From Prunella strophiata (taxonomy: Eukaryota; Chordata; Aves; Passeriformes; Prunellidae), in assembly GCA_036583965.1 (NCBI GenBank), contig JAZBQD010000025.1, positions 14,281,145-14,345,144 of the forward strand: a stretch of DNA of 64,000 nucleotides, given 5' to 3'. Below the pieces are notes generated by a model. The model made no database searches, was not told the origin of the DNA, and worked only from the letters and a program-made list of their open reading frames with translations. Within the stretch, counting starts at the first letter, position 1. The number at the start of each line of letters is the position of its first letter. Positions 1 through 23,400 of this stretch are shown here, in pieces. A program made the translations under genes and the position numbers.

Positions 1-1389
1 CTGTGCTGCCCTCAGCACCTTCTCTTCCTCCCCATGTCTAAGGCAGAACTATTTTTCATGAGGTAGCTGAGAGCCTCTGGTGCCCCATGGCTGCCACCCA
101 TGCAGGAGCCAGCAGCATTCCAGCAGGCCAGGGATCCATCTCCAAGGTGGGGGAAACCACAAAGCCCCCATGGTGCTGAGCTCCTGCCCCGAGGGTGCTG
201 GAGGGCACTTCACACTGAACCCATCTGGCCATGGGAGCAGGAGCTGGGGAGGACATTCCAACCTCCTCCTGCTGTATCTGCCCATCACAGGCTCCCTGTG
301 TCACCTCTGGGGAAGGGAATGGGCTGGGGACATTTCTGTGAGGCACTGCTGCATCCATACAGCTCAGCCCTCCTGCACAAAGCAGGGCAGCACCTCTGAA
401 GCAGGGGATGCATGGCTCTTCCCTACTCCCTGCCTGGCAGCTGCAGGAATCCAGCCTTGTCTTCTCACATGGGACCAAAACAAGTGTTGAAACCTTGGAC
501 TCTCATTATTAATCATTCCTCTGCCGCTCTGTCGCCGCTGCTCTGCTCTCTTGCCAGCTTTAATTAGGTTACGGATGGTTGTTATTATTACCATTATCCC
601 TGTGATGTTGTGCCAGAGGTTTGGGGTGGGTCCCTGTGTGCTCTTTCATAACACATCCCTGGCCAGGTGTGACTGTGTGAATGTGGGCACCTGTGAGCCC
701 TGCTGCACATCCCCCTCTCTGCTCCGCAGAGCCAAGGTGGGCAGCGACGTGGGCAGCCCCCTGCCTGGTCACCCACAGCCCCTCGGCACCTCTGTGCCCC
801 CCATGGGCTGTGTGGGCAGTGCCACTTTCCTGCAGGAAGTGCAGGAGCTGCAAGGATGTGAGGCCGGGATGGATTCCCTGCTGCTTGCCCAGAGGGCGGG
901 AGACAGGGAGCATCTCCCACCCGGGAGGGTGCTGGCCTGGCATCTGTCCCCGCTGTGTCCCCGTGCCGTGTCTGTCAGCAGCAGTTCGGGTCAGCCTGAT
1001 GGTCCTGACAGCCGAAAAGAGCCGGGGCTCGCTGGCGGCCGGGCGGGGCTGGCGGCAGCTCCATCACAGCGGCTCTCTCCAGCCACCCTGTGGCTGCTCG
1101 CTCTCAGCTCAAGCTCAGACGAGCCTCAAGCTCATCCCTCTGCAGAGCCTGGGCCTGCTTGGGCTGCTCAGCTCTGGGCATAGGAGCAGTTTGGCTCTTC
1201 GAGTAGTTTTCTTCCCTAGAGCAGTGGCTTTCTGTGAGGTTTTGTTATGTGGCAGTGCCAGGCTGCCCTTGGTTGGAAGCACTGCTGCTCTGGGGTGGAG
1301 AAGAGACAGCTCTGGGGAGAGCTTAGAGCCCCTTCCAGTGGCTAAAGGAGACCCAAGAGAGATGGAGAGGGACTTTGGATGAGGGTCTG

Positions 1390-1666
1390 GAGTGAAAAGG
1401 CACAGGGAAATGGCCTCACACTGAGAAAGGGCAGGGTTAGATGGGATTTAGGAAGAAATTTTTCCATGTGAGGGTGGGGAGGCCCTGGCACAGGTTGCCC
1501 AGAGAAGCTGTGGCTGCCCCTGGATCCCTGGCAGTGCCCAAGACCAGGCTGGATGGAGCTTGGAGCAACCTGAGATAGTGGAAGGTGTCCCTGCCCATGG
1601 CAGGGGGTGGAACTGGGTGGGCTCTAAGGTCCTTTCCAACCCAAATCATTCCATAATTCTATGATT
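1390..1666 (+). mobile_element. CR1 LINE 3' end
   Basis: Typical avian CR1 3' sequence: AGGCCCTGGCACAGGTTGCC, then CAGAGAAGCTGTGGCTGCCC, TGGAAGGTGTCCCTGCCCATG, a TCCTTTCCAACCCAAA stretch and a terminal ATTCTATGATT. It is a 5'-truncated copy in plus orientation, without coding capacity. Confidence 0.9.
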
Positions 1667-2670
1667 AATCCTGGGCAGGGCCTTGTGTCCCCTTGTCCTC
1701 AAGCCCAGCAGACATGCCTGGTGTGGCCTCTCCCCCAGGTGCAAGTCTGTCCTGAGGATGCTGAGCAAAGCAGAGGACCTAGCAAAACCTCCTTCCTCTC
1801 CTGGTTCCAACTGAACCAGGGGCACCAAGGTCTTCTTTGTCCTCAAGCCACCCAGGAAGGCTGGAACACCTGGGGAGACTCCCAGCACCACCCAGACTTC
1901 TGTGCCACAAACACCACCAGCCATGTGCCCATGGCATAGATCCAGCAACCCTTGGAGGGCACTCCTTACTCCCAAATCCATGAGTACCCTGACAACACAC
2001 TGTGCCCACAGATGGAGGGACCAGCCCACATGGCTGCAGGTGGCCTGTGCCTGCCCGTGTGCCCCCGTGCCTGCCCACCCTGGCAGCGCGTGTGCGAGCG
2101 CCTGAACCCGAGCTGAGATAAGGCAGCAATCAGAATATGCTATAAATACCCACAGCCCTCTGCCCTGCTGGCACGCTGGCACAGCTGAGCCAGAGGCTCT
2201 CCAGGCACCAGCAGGGCCTCTGCTGTGGCCGTGCCCAAAGGAGCCTGGTTTGGCAGGGTGTGGCAGCGTGGCCGTGGGGCAGGACAGGAGGGGCAGAAAT
2301 GGGATTTCCCTGCAGGAACATTGTTCCCGTGGCTGAGCAGCAGGCCCAGGGGAAGGGCTGGGTGTTGGCTGGCATTTCTTGGACTGTCTCCCATCTCCTG
2401 ATCCTCCTGGGGGACCTGGCAGCACACCCTGAGCAGGATAGGCAGGGAGAGGAGCCAGCTCAGGGCTTCTGAGGGGGCTGAGGCTGCTGGGCTGGGGCCA
2501 GCCCGTGTTACTGGGACAGCTGCTGTGGGATCAAGGGTGGACATTCAGGAAAGTTTCTGCACGTAGGAGAGGGAAGGGTGGGAAGAGATCCCCTCTGCAG
2601 GACATGCTATCATCTGGGCTCCTCCAGTTCGTGCCGTGGGTGAGAGATCAGCCTAAAGGTCCAACACATA

Positions 2671-3060
2671 CAATCATGGAATAGTTTAGGTTGGAAAAGC
2701 CTTCTAAGATGACCAATTCTAAATGCCCCCGCAGCACTGCCAAGGCCACCACTAACTCATGTCCCCAAGTGCCATATCCACAGGGCTTTTAAATCCCCCT
2801 GGGATTAGGGACTCCACCACTGCCCTGGCAGCTATGCCAGGGCCTGACAGCCCTTTCTCTGAAGAAATTTTCCCCATATCCAAGCCAAGCTTTCTCAGCT
2901 GAAACTTGAGGCCATTTCTTCTTGTCCTGTCCCTCGTTCCCTGGGAGTGGGGCCTGGCCCCTACCTGGCTCCACTCTCCTGTCAGGGAGTTGAGAGTGAG
3001 AAGGTCCCCCCTGAGCCTCCTTCAGACTGAGCCCCCCATCTCCCTCTCCCAGGACTACCA
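2671..3060 (-). mobile_element. CR1 LINE 3' fragment (reverse orientation)
   Basis: It begins CAATCATGGAATAGTTTAGG then TTGGAAAAGCCTTCTAAGAT, which is the reverse complement of a CR1 3' terminus. It continues with the diverged upstream part, for example ATTTCTTCTTGTCCTGTCCC. It seems to belong to a different, older CR1 subfamily from the copy at 1390. Confidence 0.85.
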
Positions 3061-6000
3061 GAAATGCCTTTGAACCCTGGCCAGAGGAATATTCTGCCTC
3101 TCAGTCTTAAACCAAGAGGGAAAGGTGTCAGAGCCTGGGTGAGGTGAGGATTGGAGGGAAGGATGAACAGAGTGAAGCACAGGGACAAGTGCGGGCTCAG
3201 GAAGGGCTGGGGACACTGTCCCGGTGGGGATGGCGGTGCCGGCCCTGTCGGGGGCGCGGGGGAGCCGGAGGGCGGCGCAGAGCGGAGGCGGTGGCGGCAG
3301 CATGCAGGGAGCAGGCGGCGATACCAACCTGTGGCCGAGGAGCCCAGGGTGCGTCCGGGGTAAGCTGTTAGCGAGGGACACGGGGAGAGAGAAAAGGAAC
3401 CGTGAGTCCGAGGAGGGCTGCGACAGCCCGGGTGTGGTCCGGGACAAGGAGGGAACCGATGGCCACATTCCCAGCAGGAGACGAGGAGTTACAGCCTGGG
3501 AGTGATCTGCAGCTCCCAGGGCAAGCACTGAACCCCTGTCTGCCCTGTGGGGCGGGGATGTGGCTCGGGGTGCCCTGCCCTGCGGGGTTGTTGCCTTCCC
3601 TGGCATCACCCACCGAGCACACGGAGCCCAACAAGCCAGGGTTAGACAGCCACCAACCCAGCAAACGTCCTGATAACCCCCGTGACAGGGTCACCTGGAC
3701 CCAGCCCCTGGGGCTGGTGATGGCATCTGGGAGGTCATTCCCTACACAGGGACACTAATTAATGCTAATTAGCATACATCAGTAATTAGGGTCACCAGCA
3801 TGCACCACAGCCTGGTGTGACCTCACAGCAAGCTTTCCATGGCTGGACTGGGAGAATCCCTCACCCTCAGCTAGGGATAGTCCCTCCAAGCACAGAGTTG
3901 GACCCAGCCAGAGCATGTCTGCATCCACGTGGGATGGCAGAGCAGAGAGGCAGGAGGGTGGCAGGCAGGGAGAAGGAAATGGCATCTGCCAGGCTTAAGC
4001 AGAGGGTGTGTGGGAGCTTTCTGAGAGGCACCCTGACAAGTCAGAATTGATGGTGACAGCCACAGCTCCCACAGGACTCCATGGGAGTTTTCACATGTTG
4101 TGGGGAGCAGAAATCTTTGGAATACACTGCAGTGAACGGAGCTGATGGGAAGGGAGACAAAATGGAAGGCTGCCACGTAATGGAGGGGCCAGGGTGCTTG
4201 CCATGGCACCCCTCTATATTGGTTTACACCTCCAAAGGTCACACATATTCCATGACAGGCCTGCCCCAAAGCTCCTCCAGCTGTCCTGCTCCTCCCAGCC
4301 AGCTGAGCTGGCAGCTCTGTGCCCTCCAGCCTCCCCCCACCATGGAGAGGGGCACAGGGGGGAGCTGGGAGCACCTCCCAGCCTGCAGGGACACCAGTGA
4401 TGGAATGAACCCGCTCAGGACAGGGGCACTGTGCAGGAGAAGTGTTGAGAAGGCTCCCTGAGCTCCACTGTGTCCTCACCTGCCCTCCAAGGTCAAGAGA
4501 GTTCCCTGGGCCAACCCTGTAACTAATGTGCAGGTTTCTCTGATTACACTGCTAATGAGGGACTGGGAAAAGCTGGATCTGTGGGTGTGAAAGGCAAACT
4601 GCTGAGCTGGAGGTTTCCAGATAGGGTTGTGTGTGCCAGGGTATGGCTGGGCTGTCAGAGATCATTCAAGAAGTTTGGTGTCCGTACAAATTTTTTGGAG
4701 GGGAGCATTGCCAGGGTGTCTCACAGCTGAGATGAGGACTGGAGGCAGTGCAGCATCCCTGTGCCCTTCCCTGGGGCCAGGAGGGGACTGTGGGTTGCCA
4801 GCTCCAGGGTCACAGCACCGTGAGGGTGCCCTGTAGGACACAGCAGGGTGTGCTGGGACCTGACCTGGGGACTGTCAGCCTGAGGGGTGGCTGTCCCTCA
4901 CAGTGAGGTGGAACAGACCATGGAGTGTTGAGTTGAAGCCAGGAGGAACACCAGGACCTGCTGTCCAAGGTGAGTCCTGCTCAGGAGCTGGGTTTGAGAG
5001 AGTCTGGGAAAACACCAGGGTCAATGGTTATTTCCTCAGGAGCTGAAAAGGCAGCTGAAAAGACTGGGGATCACTTAAACACTTGTTTCCTCCCGAAAAG
5101 GGAGCAGGGAGGTGGCTGCTTGGGCATGGGATGGATTAAGGGTAGGGTAGGACATCCTGAGGGCTGGAAACTGGGGCTCCATCCTCTGGCTGTGATCAGC
5201 AAAGTGGGGGTTGGAGCCCAGCAGCTGCCCCTGTAACCCCAAACATCCTCCTAAACTGTGTCCCAGGTTGCCAGCAAACATCACAGACCAGAACAGCTTG
5301 GAGAGGAGGCTGGGGTGTTGCCAGGGGACAGGCCAGCAGTTATGAGGTGACAATCAGGACATGTTGTGATGCTCAGTTACCCTCCCACAGGGTAACTTCC
5401 CTGTGATCCCCACTGGCTCTACACTGGAGATGGCCTGGCTGGGTAGGGAGATGTCCAAGCCTGCTTAGAAATGTCTGACCCAGACTTAGGAGTTGCAGGA
5501 GGGATGCCTGGAATGCCAGAGTTCTGCTCTACAGGGCTGTGCCCCAGCTGAGTGTGGGGCCTGTGTGCTGGTGCAGCAAGGCCAGCTGTGGGGAGGGTGT
5601 ATCCTGGTCCTGCCTCAACAGGAGGGAGGGCATGGCTCCAGGAGTGTGGGCCTGGACACCTGGGGAGGCAGGCAGAGCTGCAGGACAAGGAGGACAACTT
5701 CAGGGCCTTGGCAAGATAGTGACATGGGCACAAAGTCCTGGGACACTGGCAGCAGGGACTCCAGCAGCCCCTGGATACTCAGGAGACATCTGGCCCTGGC
5801 TCCTGTGCTTGAATAGATACTCAGAGGAGAATTACTGCAGTCAACAAAGAAGTCAGACTTGGGTTTGAGCCATCTGTGCTTGGAAAATGTGGCTGCTTGT
5901 GTTTCTTGGGTCACAAGACTTGCCTGTATCTTGTGAGCATCTTGGGACAGGGGCTGCACTTTTCTCTTCTGGAGAGACACTTGTATGGCCTGGCTCAGCC

Positions 6001-6452
6001 CACACCATGCCAGGGGCCACGGGGACCTGCTCACCCCATCCAGCGTGTCTGAGATTGCCAGGGGCTGGGAACTGCAGCTCTCAGGATGAGTGAAGGCTGT
6101 GGAGCTTGAGGAATACCCTGCCCACATGGCTGTGTCCTGTACCCAGCAGGAAGGATGCCAGCTCCAGCCACCCCCAGGAAGCTCATCCCCAGCCTTGAGA
6201 GGTCCTGAGCTTCCTTGCCAAGCCTGTTTCATTGGGCCATGATCTCTGCTTGGCAGGGGTACAGGGCATTGATGTTGAGCAGGTGGGAGACCCGAGGCAG
6301 GCAGGGCTCGGTGTTCAGCCCACACAGATGGCCCTGACAGCAGATGGGCTGAGGCAGAGGCAGGAATTCCTGCTGCTGGATTCACTAGGGCATGGCCTCT
6401 AAGCCCAGCGTGTTCATGGGCTCCCTGGGAAGCTGCAAAGGGACACACACTA

Positions 6453-17865
<11,413 letters not shown>

Positions 17866-17879
17866 GGTGGCTGCCAGGA

Positions 17880-19310
17880 GCTCCCTGCCGCTCGCTGCCT
17901 CTATTTATACGGCGGCGGCGCGGGGCAGGGCAGGCAGGGCAGGCAGGGCAGGCAGCTGCCCGCACAGATGCTGCCGCCGCCGCTCTTCCGCTCCCAGGGG
18001 CCCTGGGCATGGGGACAGAGAGGGGACACAGCGACAGCGCCGGGAATGGCTCGTGTCAGGGATGTGGGGGCACCTCCGGGCACGGGGGCCCTGGGCTGGC
18101 ACTGCCCCTGCGGGGTCACGGCCCCATCCCAGCCAGAGGAGAAATGGGCGCCTCTCTCCCTTTATTCGAATAAATTCCTGCAGGGCTGCTCTGGGCATTG
18201 CCCCCATGCAGAATCCTGCTCGTGTGGGGCTCCTTGGGCTGCCTCAGCTTCTGCAGCTCCTTTTGGGCTGGAGCAGGGGTTTGTGGACAGGGAAAATTGA
18301 GCATCACCCCACTGCAGTGTCCTCATGTGTCCCCAAAGGTGGCTGTCCCCAAGCATCGTGTCCTGGGCTGATTTGATGTCCCTCCAGCCACCACAGGTCA
18401 CCAACTCCAGGTAATGCCATGCACCCCAAAGGAAACAGACCATGTTCCTGCCACCCTGATGGTGTCCCTGCTGTCACTGCACTGGCAGTGTGGCACAGGG
18501 CACAATGTCACCAGCACCTGGCACCCTTGCTTGTACAGAACAGCCTCCCAGTGCTGTCCCCAAAGCCTGGCCATGGCAGAGTGACCCTTGGGCTCCATCA
18601 GTGCAGGAGCCATTCTGGGGGGCTGTGACCCAGCTTTTTCTCAGGGAAGGTGGCAAACAACTCCTCAAGAGTGGGAGCAGGGGGAGCCCCTGAACCCGAG
18701 ATGGGGGGTGGGAAGGGGGCAGTGGTGTGAAGCAGGGGGTGGGGGGGAGGGGGTGATGGCTCAGAGCAGGGAGAAGCCACCCCTTGGCCGGACACCATGG
18801 ATGGCCATGGAGTGGAGGGCAGTGGGAGGGACCCACAGCCATGGGAGGATGCTGGGAGGTGGGTGCTCCATGGAAAAAGAGGGGGGCTCCCCCCAAGAAA
18901 ATATGGAGATGAGTGCCCCCACCCCGAGTCATGAGTCAGCTCCATGGAGAGATGGAGACCCCCATCCCTGGGGAAGGGGGACACAAAGCCTGACCTCAGT
19001 TCCCCTCAGCTGTGTGGCCTCATTAAAAGCAGCCCAGATGTCTCCCACCTCCATCTCAGCACTGAGCTGAGCCCCGATGTGCCCATCACAAGTGGGCAGC
19101 ACTGGCAGGGCTGAGCCTTTAACTACAGCCTGGCTGCTGAGCAGGAACCACACCAGGGCCAGGGCCAGCACCCTCTGCCTTTGCCTCCTGCTGTAATTCC
19201 CAGTGCAGGCAGCACTCCCTGCCCTCCCCATGACCCCCAGAGGGACCAGTGTCCATCAGGGTGGGAACCATCCCTGTCCCCACAAACATTAACACCGGCA
19301 CGGAGCTTCT
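17880..19310. other. SRL-TFAP4 intergenic region
   Basis: SRL promoter-proximal sequence followed by about 1.3 kb without a recognisable gene. SRL and TFAP4 are transcribed in the same direction, so this is the space between the TFAP4 3' end and the SRL promoter. It contains a 14-bp perfect palindrome at 18161-18174 (TTTATTCGAATAAA). Confidence 0.6.
17902..17909 (-). promoter_or_regulatory. SRL TATA box
   Basis: The minus strand reads GTATAAATAG here, about 40 bp upstream of the SRL start codon at 17865. A start site about 30 bp downstream would lie near 17878, giving an unusually short leader of roughly a dozen bases. The same ten bases nearly match the MEF2 consensus YTAWWWWTAR (read on the plus strand as CTATTTATAC, one mismatch), which would suit a striated-muscle gene. 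The TATA assignment is well supported by position; the MEF2 role is inference. Confidence 0.7.
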
Positions 19311-20495
19311 AAAAAACCAAGTACAAACTTTATTTTGTTTCTTTACAAAGGCACGAGCCTCTTTTTTTTTTTTCAACTTTCTTAACAAAATAGAATAGCT
19401 TCTCAATCAACACAAAGACCTGAAAATTGTAAAAAAAATACAAAAAAAAAAAAATAAAAACAAAACCAAAAAACCAAAACAAAACAAAAACAAAATAAAA
19501 AAAAGAAAAATAAAAAAAAAACCAAAAAACAAAAACAAAAGGGGAAAGGAACCGAGAAACAGCTGCAGCTGGGGGGAACCTACTGAATACCACCGAGGCT
19601 CTACACACGACTGGCCTAAGACCCTACAGCTGGGTGGGGGGCAGTGGGGTGAGGGGGGGACACACAAAACAGGGACCCCCCACCCGCCACGACAGACCCA
19701 AGCGACACAATCACAAAATAGAAAAGCTCTTCAGAGCTGACAGACCCCACAAACCAGGTTAAGTGCTTAAAGGAGGGATGGGAATGGGGTGAGGGGACAG
19801 GAATGGGCACGGGGACAGGGACGGGGTGTAAAAATCAGCCCCCAACCTGCCGTCCCTGTGCCAAGGAGGGGGGTGTTGGAAATGCCAGGGAGGGATGGCA
19901 CATGCCAGCCCTCCTAGCGTGCTCTAATGGCATCATCCCAGGATTGTTTTACTCTCCAAGGGGGTTTTCCCTGCCCCATGTGGGGTGCAGGAGCCATGGT
20001 GGTACCCTGAAGTCAGGGATCCCTGTCCTGCCCTTGCTGCCATGTCACTTGGCATCTCCCCCCCTGCTTAAAAACAAACATTTAATTCAAAGAAAAAACA
20101 AAAAAAACACAAGAGAAGGAAAAAACCAAATTAAGATCCCAACCAAAGGCCCTGTCCCAAGGGAACAGTGGGGCTGCTGCCAGCTTGGCAGGAATTCCCT
20201 GTGGGTTGGCGGGTGGGGGGTGATAAACCAGGGTGAGGGGCTGTGACCCCCCCCATCCCCAATGCCCCCCACCTTGCCCCGAGCCCCCATGCCCCACTGT
20301 GGCCACCCCCAAGCCCCTGCCCCCCTGGGAGCTGAAGGGTGACCTTTGCCTGCCTCTAACGCTCTGCTTTACAGTATTGGAAAAAGGTCATAAAAGAGAC
20401 CCAAATCACGTTGTATTTTTTAAAAATTTCAGCATATTCTCTGACGTTTCCCCCCCCTGCCCCGGCTTCCCTCCCCAGCTGCTGGCCAGGGGGTG
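19310..20495 (-). other. TFAP4 3' untranslated region with U-rich tract
   Basis: The region follows the stop codon at 20498-20496. On the transcript it contains two strongly U-rich blocks (complement of 19360-19545 and of 20070-20135), the larger made almost wholly of T/G on the sense strand. These are plausible RNA-binding-protein landing sites or remnants of an A-rich retroposed tail. No open frame in it resembles a protein. Confidence 0.55.
19329..19334 (-). terminator. TFAP4 polyadenylation signal
   Basis: AATAAA on the minus strand, 1.16 kb downstream of the TFAP4 stop codon, close to a GC-rich to A/T-rich switch. This gives a 3' UTR of about 1.2 kb (roughly 19310-20495). It is the best candidate; other signals further downstream cannot be excluded. 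Confidence 0.6.
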
Positions 20496-23400
20496 TCAGG
20501 GCAGCTCCCCATCTCCCGAGGGCTCTTCTTTGCTCTGGTCCATGGAGTCACTGTCGTTGCCCTCGGTGTCGGAGGCGGTGTCGGAGGCGGAGGGCTCGGG
20601 GCAGGCGCGCGCTGGCGTGACGATGACGGCGCGTCGCTGCTCCTCTTCCTGCAGCTGCTTCTCCTGCGTCCCCTCGATGTGCTGGATGGCCTGCCCAGGG
20701 CACACACCGGCTGTCAGGACACCTCTGACCCACCCCGGGGCTTAGGGACCCCCCCGAGCCCCCCAGTGCCAAACCCCCCGCTGCTCCCCAGCTGACCTGA
20801 ACGATGGTGTCCAGGTTTTGCCGGGACGTGGAGACGGTGTTGATGACCGAGGACGGGCCCATGGTGACCACGGTGACATGATGGGAGGGAGGCGGCGCTG
20901 GAACGATCACGGTGGGGTGGTGGGTGGGCGCTGGGGGACCATGTGATGGCAGGAGCTGGGGACAGAAGGGAAATCCCAGGTCAGCAGGGCACGCACAGCA
21001 GGTGTGGGGACATCGTGCTCGTTCAAGGAGCCCAAGCTCCATAAAAGCTGAAGCAGCACTTGTCTGCTCCAGTTCTCCATCCCAGAGGATGTAAGAGGAT
21101 GCCAGCTGAAAGCTACTGTCATCTCAGCTTTGCAGAGCAGAACATGAAGGATTCCCCGTATCCCAAAGGGCAATGATTTGGGCTTTGAAGCCAGGAGAGG
21201 CAAGTGCCAGCCCCTGCGTGGCCAGGAATTCCCCACACCCCTCGGAGATCCTCGTCTGAGCAGCGGATGGGAAGACCCACCCTAGCAGGAGGCGACAGAG
21301 AGTTCACCTAAAAATAGGCTGAACTTCCCCGGGAGGCAGCCAGCGGGGACCCTGCAGGACACAGCTCTGCAGAAGCCCAAGCAGCAGGGAAGAAGCTGCT
21401 GTTCCTCCCTTTGAAGCTCCCAGAGTGGCGTGGCCCCAGGCTGGGCTCGAGGGTGCTGGCACAGCGCTCACCTCCTCCCTGCGCCACTGGCATATCCAGC
21501 AGTCTCAGGGGAAAAGCTGAAGGTTTCCATCCCCTCTGCCTACCAGCTTGACACTCCCCTTTCCCAGCCTGCTGGGTGGCAGGGAGTGGTTTGGGGATCC
21601 CTGAAGTTCAGTGGGAGTCACCCAGAGAAAGGTGAAGCCCCGTGAGATGAAACCCTCTCTGGCAGCAAGTGACCTGCCCTGTACAAACCCCTCTGTACCA
21701 GGGAACAGGAGCCACTGGGAAGCCACCACGGGTGCTCCAATCCAGTCCCTCCCTGAAACTCAGGGTGCCTGCAAGCACAGCCCCAAGCACTGTGGGGGGC
21801 TTTGGGCCACCCCTTTCCCAAATCACTACAGCCGAGAGCTTTTCTGGGACAGCAGTGCCCACAGGAGGTGCCAAGTCCATCACCAAACCCACCCCCCGTG
21901 TTTCAGTACCTGGGGGTGTCTGGGGTGCACTCACCTGGGTTCGGATCTGCTGCTCGCGCTCGAGCTTCTCCTGGTGCAGCAACCTCACCTGTTCCTGCTG
22001 CTGCTGGAGCTGCACCTGCTGAGCAATCACCTTCAGCTTCTCGGGGTACATGTGGGCCTCCAGGGAGCGAACCTGCAGCCAGGGAACCCCGACATCAGTG
22101 GGGAGTCCGGCATGGCCCCGCTGAACCCCAGCTGTCCCTCAGTGGGAGCCAGGAAGCCACGGACAAGCACGGAGAAGCGGTGACCGAAGCAGGTGTCCGG
22201 TGACCCCACAGCACTGCTGGTGTCCCTGGGGTTCACTGGGGACACGGCAGAGGCTGCAAGAGGGCACCTGGCCTCACCTGCTCCTCCAGCATCATGCGGA
22301 CCGAGCGCTCCTTGTCCAGCTGCTGCCGGAGCTCAATCATCTCCCGACGCAGATCCTCGGCCTTCTCATCTTCCCAGATGTCCGGCGAGCCGATCCCCTC
22401 GTCTTTGTCCTCTGCCCGTCGCCGTTTCGGCGAGGAGCCGCTGAATTCCTGCCGTGGGAATGGGGTGTCAGGGAAAGGGGGATGCTCTCCCTGCCATCCA
22501 GACTTCTGGGTGATGCCACTCCCCATCACAGCTCCATGCAGGAAAGGGTCTCCCTGGGGGTGTGTTTCATGCTTGGGGACAGATGGGCTCCTGCCCGTGT
22601 CCCCCATCCTGGTCCTCATCCCCCACAGCCTTGTGCCAGCCTGATTCTCATGCTGTGACACCCAGGGTACCCCAGCACCAGAACTGCCACCAGATCATCC
22701 CCAACACCCCAAATGGACTGAAATAATGGAAAATGGGACCCCAACCCTCCCTTGCCAGGTAAGAGATGCCAGGTTGAATGGGGCTCCCTGCCCTGCCAGA
22801 GGAATGGAAGCATCTCCACTCTCTGGCTGAGCAGGGTAGAGGGTCCCACCCTGAGCCCAAAGAACTGCAATGACCTCCCCACCCTGGCCAGTCAGGATTG
22901 TCCCACCCCCTCCTGTGCCACCCCTGGGGCACTACCTGGATGAACCGCTTGAGCTGGGTGTTCTGCTGCAGTAGCCGAGTCTTTTCCTGCTCCAAGGGAG
23001 AAGATGTACTCGGCCGTCTGCTGGAGGATGGCTGCCTGTGGGGGAGCCAGGAGGGGGTGCTGAGGCACGAGACCCTGGTGTCCCCCAGGCCTCCTCCCAA
23101 TGAGCTCTGCAAGCAGCACTGCTCCTTGCCTGTCCCTGGTGTCTCCTCACGGAGTCTGCTTCACCCCAGGTTCCCCCTGGGATCTCCACCATGGTAAAAC
23201 CCTCCAATGCACCCACCTCAGGAACCCAACCAGCTGCCTCCTCACCCCACTCCCCTCTGCAGGGGTACCCCTCCTCACCCAGGAACGTGTCACCCTGCTC
23301 CTGGGGCACTGGGGGCTGTCCCACACTCCCAGCCCACTCCAGGACACCAAGCTGGGGATGCACACCCACTCCTGCTGGGAAACCTCCCCAGGAGGGACCT

